Below are positions 57,907-64,000 of a DNA stretch of 64,000 bases, piece after piece. The stretch spans positions 28,574,378 to 28,638,377 of the forward strand of contig JAKGHH010000008.1 in the NCBI GenBank assembly GCA_022828595.1. Reading direction: 5' to 3'. Position 1 is the stretch's first letter, and each line of letters begins with the position of its first letter. The notes below the pieces were generated by a model, which saw nothing but the letters and a program-made list of their open reading frames with translations, had not been told where the DNA came from and searched no databases. A program made the translations under genes and the position numbers. Source of the stretch: Nelumbo lutea (lineage: Eukaryota > Streptophyta > Magnoliopsida > Proteales > Nelumbonaceae).

Positions 57907-58985
57907 ATGCTGACGACTAGAACGGCGACGACTGAGGAGAGGATTGACCGGATCGAAGGGGAAGTGCGGCAGACCACCAACGAGTTGAGAGACATCAAGG
58001 AAACACTCTCAACATTGGTTGGTCAGTGCGAACGACTGTCAGCGGCACCCAGAGCTTCAGAGGTCAAGGGATCTAGTAGTAGCAGTGGAAGCCGGCGAGG
58101 TGGAGTCTTCCCTGTTAAGGCCGCCAAGATCGACATCCCTCTGTATTCGGGTGATGACCCTGTTCCCTGGATATACCGGGCTGAGAGGTATTTTGAATTT
58201 CATTAGACCCCTACTGAGCAAAGAGTTCCCATTGCCGCCTTTCACGTGGATGGCGAAGCAATTATGTGGTACTAGTGGTACCGGAAGACCCATCCCCAAA
58301 CCACCTGGTTGGATCTCACTGAGGCTCTACGAGTGAGGTTCAGACCCTTTGGCTATTAGAACTTCAATGAGTTCCTCTCTAGAGTAAGGCAAACAGGAAC
58401 GGTAAGGGAATACCAAAACGAGTTTGAGCAGTTGACCACGAGAGTTCATGGTTGGTCGGAGGCTGCTCTGGTGGGTTGTTTCATAGGGGGATTGAGGGAT
58501 GATATCAGAATTGAAGTAAATACCATGCAACCAGTGTAGCCAAATTACAAGAAGAAAGGCTGGATCGGCTCAAGAAATTGGGAAGGTTTACAGGGCCTCC
58601 AACGGGCCCATTACAGAGGAATCCCTACCTGAAAATTGAGCGCAATCCGGGCCCCTTACATCCAACCCCTACCAATGCAGTGATCACCACTACCAAGCCC
58701 ATTTTGCCTACCCAGAAAATTGGCTCACTGACCTTACCCTACCGGAAGCTATCGTTGACAGAGATGCAGGCCCGAAGAGAAAAAGGCTTGTCCTATAATT
58801 GCGACGAAAATTTTGTTGCAGGGCATAAATGTAAGGCCCAACATGTCTACCTTCTGCAAGTTGATGGAGAAGGTGGCCTTGACCCACCCCTCGAAGACAC
58901 TGAGGTTCAACAGATGGAGGTGGTTCCCGAAGTTGAATACTGTGTTATTTCCTTAAAGGCTTTATCCGGATATCAGGTCCCCTGA
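57907..58985 (+). pseudogene. Ty3/gypsy gag, broken by TAG codons and a frameshift
   Basis: The start ATG at 57907 opens MLTTRTATTEERIDRIEGEV (coiled-coil-like), then KAAKIDIPLYSGDDPVPWIY and RAERYFEFH, the retrotransposon gag domain. TAG codons at 58204, 58273 and 58357 lie in the same frame with family-like sequence on both sides (EFH, TPTEQRV; WY, WYRKTHP; FGY, NFNEFLSRV). Near 58536 a small deletion shifts the frame into KLQEERLDRLKKLGRFTGPP. A knuckle-like region CDENFVAGHKCK follows at about 58800. In active elements Gag forms the particle that packages the RNA. Confidence 0.85.
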
Positions 58986-59405
58986 ACAATGCGGTTTCAC
59001 GGCTAGATCTCAGGAAGGAAGGTGTCCATCTTGATTGACAATTGGAGTTCCTTAAATTTTATAACCTCCGGGTTAGCCCGACAACTAGGACTGATGATTG
59101 AGGCAGTCTTGATGTTTGCAGTCAATGTGGCCAACGACCAATGAATTACCTGTGATGGGAAATGCAAGTCAGTCGAACTCAAGTTTCAAGGGTATACTTT
59201 CAGGGTAGACTTGCACCCCTTAGAATTTTCCGGAGCGGACGTGGTCCTAGGAATACAATGGTTGCGGCTTTTGGGCCCTGTGGTTTGTAACTGGGCCGAG
59301 TTGACCATGCAATTTTCACAAGAGGGTTGCACCTATACCTTGAAAGGGGTTAAGAGTCAGTCCATAACAACAGAAGATTTGTTTGCTACATTCAAACAAT
59401 GCTAG
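58986..59405 (+). pseudogene. Ty3/gypsy aspartic protease, inactive
   Basis: In frame with the preceding gag but after a TGA (58983) and a TAG (59004). ISGRKVSILIDNWSSLNFIT is the active-site region. Relatives have LIDSGS(T/S) here, and this copy has DNW, so the conserved glycine is lost. The second half (LEFSGADVVLGIQWLRLLGP) is the usual D(V/I)VLG..WL block. A further TGA at 59142 and a TAG at 59403 interrupt it. Confidence 0.85.
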
Positions 59406-59426
59406 TACGATGCCACCCCATTACTA

Positions 59427-62400
59427 ATGAATATGGGCTCAATGCCACTTGGGCCCACGACTGTTTCTTTTGAAACTGAGAACTTCAGCCCGAAACAAAC
59501 ACAACAACTTCAACTGTTACTCCAAACTTATGTTGACATCTTCCAAGAGCCCATTACCCTTCCCGCCCCACGAGCCCATGATCATAAGATTCCCATACAA
59601 CCGGGAGCTTCACTTGCCAACGTCAGATCCTATTGTTACCCCCATTACCAACGGGCAAAGATGGAAAGGATCTGCATAGCGGGTATAAATTTGGAGGTAG
59701 GGGAGGTCAAGGCTATTGCGGAGTGTCTTGAGTGTTCCACCTCTGCTTGGCCTATGCCATATTTAGGGCTTCCTTTAGGGGAAAATCCTAGGGAGAGTAG
59801 ATTTTGGACCCTAGTGATAGAAAAGTTTGAGAAGAGATTTGCCTCATGGAAGAGGAATTATGTCTCTTTAGGAGGGAGAATTACCCTAATAAGAGTTAAC
59901 TTGGCTAACTTACCTACCTATTTTTTGTCTAATTTTAGGATACCAGTTAGGGAAGCTAGGAAACTGGAGAAGTTGATGAGAGATTTCTTATGGGAGTCGA
60001 GAAAAGAAAAAAAGGATCACTTGGTTAATTGGGAAATTGTGTGCAGAAGTAAAGAAGAGGGGGGTTTGGGACTTGGGAGGGTAACTAGAAAAAATCAAGC
60101 TCTGTTAGGGAAATGGTTGTGGTGATGGCCATTGGAAAGAGAGAGATTGTGGCATGAGGTGGTGGGAAGCATTCATGGGAGGTCAAAGAATGGATGGGAT
60201 ACTGGTGTATCAAGGCAAGCTAACCTAGCAGCACCTTGGAAGGCCATTCACAACACCCTTCCTCAATTCCTCAATTTTATCAGGTATGAAGTTTGTTATG
60301 GCAGCACTGTTCATTTTTGGGAGGATATTTGGGTGGGAGACACACCTTTAAAGGATCTGTTACCTTTGCTATTTTATATTTCTTTGTAAAAAAAGTGGTG
60401 GTCTCAAAATTTGTCTCACCATTGGGAACACCCTTAGATCCTAATTGGGATTTTGGGTTTCGTAGAGGACTTAGGGATGATGAAATTGAATCTCTTTTTG
60501 TTTTGCTTGGTTGTCTTAATCAGGTTTGTTTGGATCCCTCCAAGCCAGATAAGAGGGTATGGACTCCTAGACCTAATGGAACCTTCACTTGTGCTTCTTT
60601 CTTCAAGTCCATCTCTCAACTTTCTACTCACCAACCCTTTTTGTCAAAAGAAATTTGGTGCAGGCCAGTTCCCTAAAAAATTATGGCGTTTTGTTGGGAA
60701 GTATTCCATGGGAAAGTAAACAGTCTAGATAACCTACAAAAGAGAAGACCTTTCCTCTGTATTTCTCCTAATTGGTGTATCCTTTGTAGAGCTCACAGTG
60801 AGGATTGTTACCACCTATTAATATCTTGTCCCTTTTCTGCAGACCTTTGGGCTTGGCTACTTTCGTTGTTTGGGAGTAGTTGGAGTCTACCAACAAAAGT
60901 TAACATGCTCTTCAACCATTCTACCTTTTATTGGCCTACAACAATAGGGAGAATTATGTGCTCGTGCTGCCTTGATTTGGACTCTTTGGGAAGAAAGGAA
61001 TATTAGAATTTTTCAAGAAAAGGAAAGGAGCAGTTAGGAATTGAAAGACTGTGTGTTAAATAGGGAAATACCTTGGAAATCTTTCATCAATTCTCCTTTA
61101 ATGACCTTTGGAGAAATTGGTTAGCAGTAGCGAGGTGTTCATCTCTAAAGGACAAATCAATTACAAGCTGGTCTCCTCCATCCAAAGGCTCACTGAAGTT
61201 GAACTTTGATGGAAGTAGCATGGGTAATCCGGGATTATCTAGAATGGGGGGTGCTTTGAGAAATGAGAAGGGAGAGATTTTGTTGCTCTACTCAGGTCCC
61301 TTGGGAATTGGGGACTCCATCAGGGCAGAATTTTTAGCTGCTGTACAGGGGTGCAATTTGCAAACCAGCTGGGGGTACAACACCTAACAATCGAGGGGGA
61401 TTTTAAAGTGGTGTTGGGTTGGTTGAAAAAGCCTGAAGAGGCTATGTGGCGTTACAAGAATGAAATGAAGAAATTTAGTTGGTTGACAAGGAATATGTTG
61501 GTCACTGTACAGTGGGTGGGGAGATCAACAAATACTTTGTTAGATGTGTTAGCTAAGCAAGGGGTAAATAGGGAAGAATTGTTTTGGGCTCAGTTGTGAT
61601 TCTTGCTTTTCTTTCCTAGTTTACTTGTAAGATTCAAGGAGGGGCTGCAACTCGCACCTCTCCCTGGGATGTTGTATGAACTCACTCTAAGTCTGCTTCT
61701 GAATTAATAAATTTATTATCATTCATAAAAAAAGGGCTTTGTCCGGCCCAGTAGCAGCCCATTTTCATCCCCTGTCATTTTGGCAAAAAAGAAGGATGGA
61801 AGCTGGAGATTTTGTGTTGATTACAGAGCTTTGAACAATATCACTGTCAAAGATCGGTATCCAATCCCTCATATTGAAGAGCTATTTGATGAGCTAGGCA
61901 AGGCCAAATATTTCTCCAAGCTGGATCTGCGATCGGGTTACCACCAGATTCGAGTGCACCCGGATGACATACATTAAACGACATTCCAGACACCGCATGG
62001 GCATTTCGAATTCCTAATGATGCCCTTTGGTTTAACTAATGCACCATCGACATTTCAAAGGCTCATGAATGAGATTTTTAAGCCTTATCTACGGGTATTT
62101 GTGCTTGTATTCTTTGATGATATTCTTGTTTACACCCCAAACTGGGCCGCTCACTTGGACCATTTGCAGTGTACATTAAGCTTACTATGCCGCCATCAGC
62201 TACTTGCGAAACCTTCCAAGTGCTCCTTTAGGTAGACCCAGATTAACTATTTAGGGCATTCATCTCCGATGGCCGGGTGCATACAGACCCAGAGAAGATT
62301 GCTTGCATGGTTGCATGGGCTAGGCCCAACTCCCCACGGGTCCTCAAGGGGTTCCTTGGGCTTACTAGGTACTATCGCCGCTTCATTAAAGATTATGGAG

Positions 62401-62600
62401 TCCTGGCGGCACCACTTACCGGCCTACTGAAGAAGCATGCATTTGAGCGGAATCAGAAAGCTGATGAAGCCTTCTAGTTACTTAAGAAGGCTGTTGACCA
62501 CACCTCCAACGTTGGCTCTTCCTCGATTTCATATTAGAATTTGTGGTTGAAGCGGATGCCTCAGGCAAAGGGGTAGGTGCAGTCTTAATGCAGTAGGGCC
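59427..62600 (+). pseudogene. Ty3/gypsy reverse transcriptase, split by LINE-K
   Basis: The N-terminal part at 59427-59670 has LPAPRAHDHKIPI and VRSYCYPHYQRAKMER, the region just before the polymerase. LINE-K then intervenes (59671-61733). The polymerase resumes with [70 protein letters not shown] and VFFDDILVYT. The two catalytic aspartates of FFDD and that of KLDL are present. Stops are TAA 61975, TAG 62233, TAG 62475 and TAG 62594. About ten residues between MER and FVRP that relatives have are missing at the insertion site. Confidence 0.9.
59671..61733 (+). mobile_element. LINE-K: 5'-truncated RNase H LINE inserted in the gypsy reverse transcriptase
   Basis: Starts mid-ORF2 at CIAGINLEVGEVKAIAECLE. 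The reverse transcriptase thumb follows (WPMPYLGLPLGENPRESRF, GGRITLIRVNLANLPTYFLS, EEGGLGLGRVTRKNQALLGK), then the HFWEDIWVGDTPL block and the zinc-ribbon region (PDKRVWTPRPNGTFTC, CILCRAHSEDCYHLLISC). RNase H comes last ([55 protein letters not shown]). There is a TGA at 60123, where relatives have Arg, and frame changes near 60385, 60676 and 61355. It ends with TTAATAAATTTATTATCATT then CATAAAAAAA. It is the best-preserved LINE copy here. Confidence 0.9.
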
Positions 62601-63100
62601 GACCATTGGCCTTCTACATCCAGGCCCTCTCTCCCCAGGCCCAAGCCAAGTCCACATATCAGAAAGAACTCATGGCAATCACATTGTCAGTGCAGAAGTG
62701 GAGGGCATTCCTCCTGGGCTGAAGATTCATTGTGCGCACAGACCACCACAGCATCAAGCATCTGCTGGAGCAAAGAATTCTGGGCCCTGACCAGCAAAGG
62801 TGGGCCTACAAGTTACTGGGCTACGACTTTAGCATTGAGTACAACCAGGGACCTTCTAATGCTGTTGCTGACGCACTCTCATGGGTGGAAGACCTTCACA
62901 TCATTGCGGTGTCACAACCAACTTATACCCTGATGGACCAGTTAAGGCAGGAAGCCCACGATGACACTCACCTAGCCCAAATTCGGGCCCAAATTCTTAA
63001 GGAACCAGCTCTCACCGATAGGTACACTGTGAAAGGTGATGTTCTCCTTTACAGAGGGAGAATGGTGATTTCTGACATATCCAACCATCACCAGGAGTTA
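62600..63100 (+). pseudogene. Ty3/gypsy RNase H and linker
   Basis: Blocks RPLAFYIQALSPQAQAKSTY, ELMAITLSVQKWRAFLLG, RFIVRTDHHSIKHLLEQRIL and NQGPSNAVADALSWVED are the standard Ty3/gypsy RNase H (motifs ELMAI, TDH.S and ADALS). A TGA at 62720 lies between LLG and RF, where relatives have Arg. The linker to integrase (QAQILKEPALTDRYTV, RMVISD) follows. Frame changes fall near 62520. Confidence 0.88.
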
Positions 63101-63104
63101 CTAT

Positions 63105-64000
63105 GACTTTCATAACTCAGCACAAGGAGGACATTCAGGGGCTCTTCGTACCTATAAACGTTTGGCGCACTATTATTGGAAAGGCATGAAGCGCATGGTG
63201 CAGGAGTATGTAGCGAGATGTGCTACTTGCCAACAGCAAAAGTATAACATACAGGCATTGACAGGACTATTGCCACCCCTACCCATACCGGAAAGAGTTC
63301 GGGAAGAAGTCACTATGGACTTCATAATCGGGCTCCCCACCTCTCAAGGGAAGTCGGTAGTGCTGGTGGTTGTGGATAGGCTGAGTAAGTATGTACACTT
63401 CATTGCCCTCTCCAGACCTTATTCAGCGTCCACTGTGGCTCAAGCTTACATTCGGGAGGTGGCCAGACTCCACGGAACTCTCCTCTCCATCTTGACAGAC
63501 CGGGATTCCATCTTTATGAGTTCTTTGTGGCAAGCTTACTTCACCGCTCAAGGGGTGCACCTACTTCACTCGACCAGTTATCATCCACAGACGGACGAGC
63601 AGTCGGAGGTAGCCAACCGATGTTTGGAGACCTATTTGCGGTGTTTTGTGGGAGATAAGCCCAAACAGTGGGCTCAATGGTTACCGTGGGCCGAGTTCTG
63701 GTATAACACTACATTCCAGCTATCAGCAGGAACCACCCCCTTCAAAGTGCTCTATGGGTGTGACCCTCCATCTATCCTACCGTATGAAAAGGGGACAACA
63801 TCAGTTGCTGAGTTGAAAGCCAGCTTTCAGCAAGGGACCAGATACTTAAGACCCTCAAGTTCCATCTTCAGCAGGCCCAGCAGCGTATGAAGATAGCTTA
63901 TGATAGGAAGCACCGAGGATTGGTGTTTTCAGTTGGGGATTGGGTATACTTGAAACTCCAACCATACAGGCAGGCATCCCTAGCAGGAAGGTCGACCCAG
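63105..64000 (+). pseudogene. Ty3/gypsy integrase, C-terminus outside the window
   Basis: An HHCC zinc-binding region is visible: FHNSAQGGHSGALRTYKRLA then CATCQQQK. The catalytic core follows with MDFIIGLPTSQGKS (first Asp, about 63320), LSILTDRDSIFMSSLW (second Asp, about 63498) and YHPQTDEQSEVANRCLETYL (Glu, about 63609), so the DDE triad is intact. A frame change near 63105 separates it from RNase H. The window ends in the C-terminal domain, so a chromodomain cannot be checked. A lineage within Ty3/gypsy cannot be assigned firmly. Confidence 0.88.

Larger units (their letters stand above)
55218..64000 (+). other. UBP26-like intron 4 (at least 8.8 kb, right end outside window)
   Basis: Donor CTCCTCC then GTAAGTATTG. 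The next expected coding block of the family (around LLCSHGK) is not found in the remaining 8.7 kb. The intron therefore holds a LINE fragment and the Ty3/gypsy element, and the next exon must be outside. An unlinked truncation of the gene here would be the alternative. Confidence 0.7.

Noticed and set aside
57487..64000. Endogenous pararetrovirus
   Set aside because: There is an LTR, a primer-binding site and an integrase with a DDE triad directly after RNase H, and no movement-protein-like region; it is a Ty3/gypsy retrotransposon.

Overview
The window is nuclear DNA from a flowering plant. It carries spliced coding exons with GT-AG introns, LTR retrotransposons with an initiator-Met tRNA primer site, plant L1-type LINEs with a C-terminal RNase H, Tourist, hAT and Mutator MITEs, and long AT-rich stretches. 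The species cannot be fixed from sequence alone. The very long TE-filled introns are more like an early-diverging eudicot or magnoliid than a compact genome, but that is a guess.

Only one host gene is recognised: an orthologue of ubiquitin carboxyl-terminal hydrolase 26 (UBP26, a histone H2B deubiquitinase), on the + strand. Four exons (39041-39120, 39210-39806, 45176-45431, 54493-55217) give an intact N-terminal 552 residues with the catalytic Cys and His boxes and a zinc-binding CxxC pair. The introns are 89 bp, 5.4 kb, 9.1 kb and more than 8.7 kb; the gene runs off the right edge.

Region by region: 1-5 kb is less AT-rich than the rest but has no recognisable gene. 3.5-9.9 kb is a MITE field (Tourist, hAT, Mutator), including one MITE inside another. 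10.2-11.5 kb may be a Mutator-like element. 11.8-14.2 kb holds a Tourist-like element and a truncated Ty1/copia element (- strand). 17.2-24 kb is a nearly full-length LINE (- strand) split by a 1.6 kb TTA-flanked element. 24.9-29.2 kb holds decayed PIF/Harbinger coding remnants (- strand) with a 1.3 kb hAT element and a hAT MITE between them. 32.7-35.5 kb is a Mutator-like element with ~100 bp inverted ends. 36.3-38.7 kb contains a probable SINE, a plausible promoter/5' UTR for UBP26 and a LINE fragment.

Inside UBP26, intron 2 holds a SINE with a 16 bp target duplication and a LINE inserted into another LINE. Intron 3 holds a pile of LINE copies in both orientations, two with inverted 5' segments, and a 1.47 kb hAT element with a perfect 8 bp duplication. 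Intron 4 holds the 5' LTR and most of a Ty3/gypsy element whose reverse transcriptase gene is split by a 2.1 kb LINE. The gypsy stop codons look mostly like CAG-to-TAG and CGA-to-TGA changes, as expected from cytosine-methylation decay. The transposable elements are all decayed or non-autonomous; the interest lies in their nesting, which gives a relative order of events, and in a host gene that stays open across them. No RNA genes, CRISPR arrays or prokaryotic features were seen.
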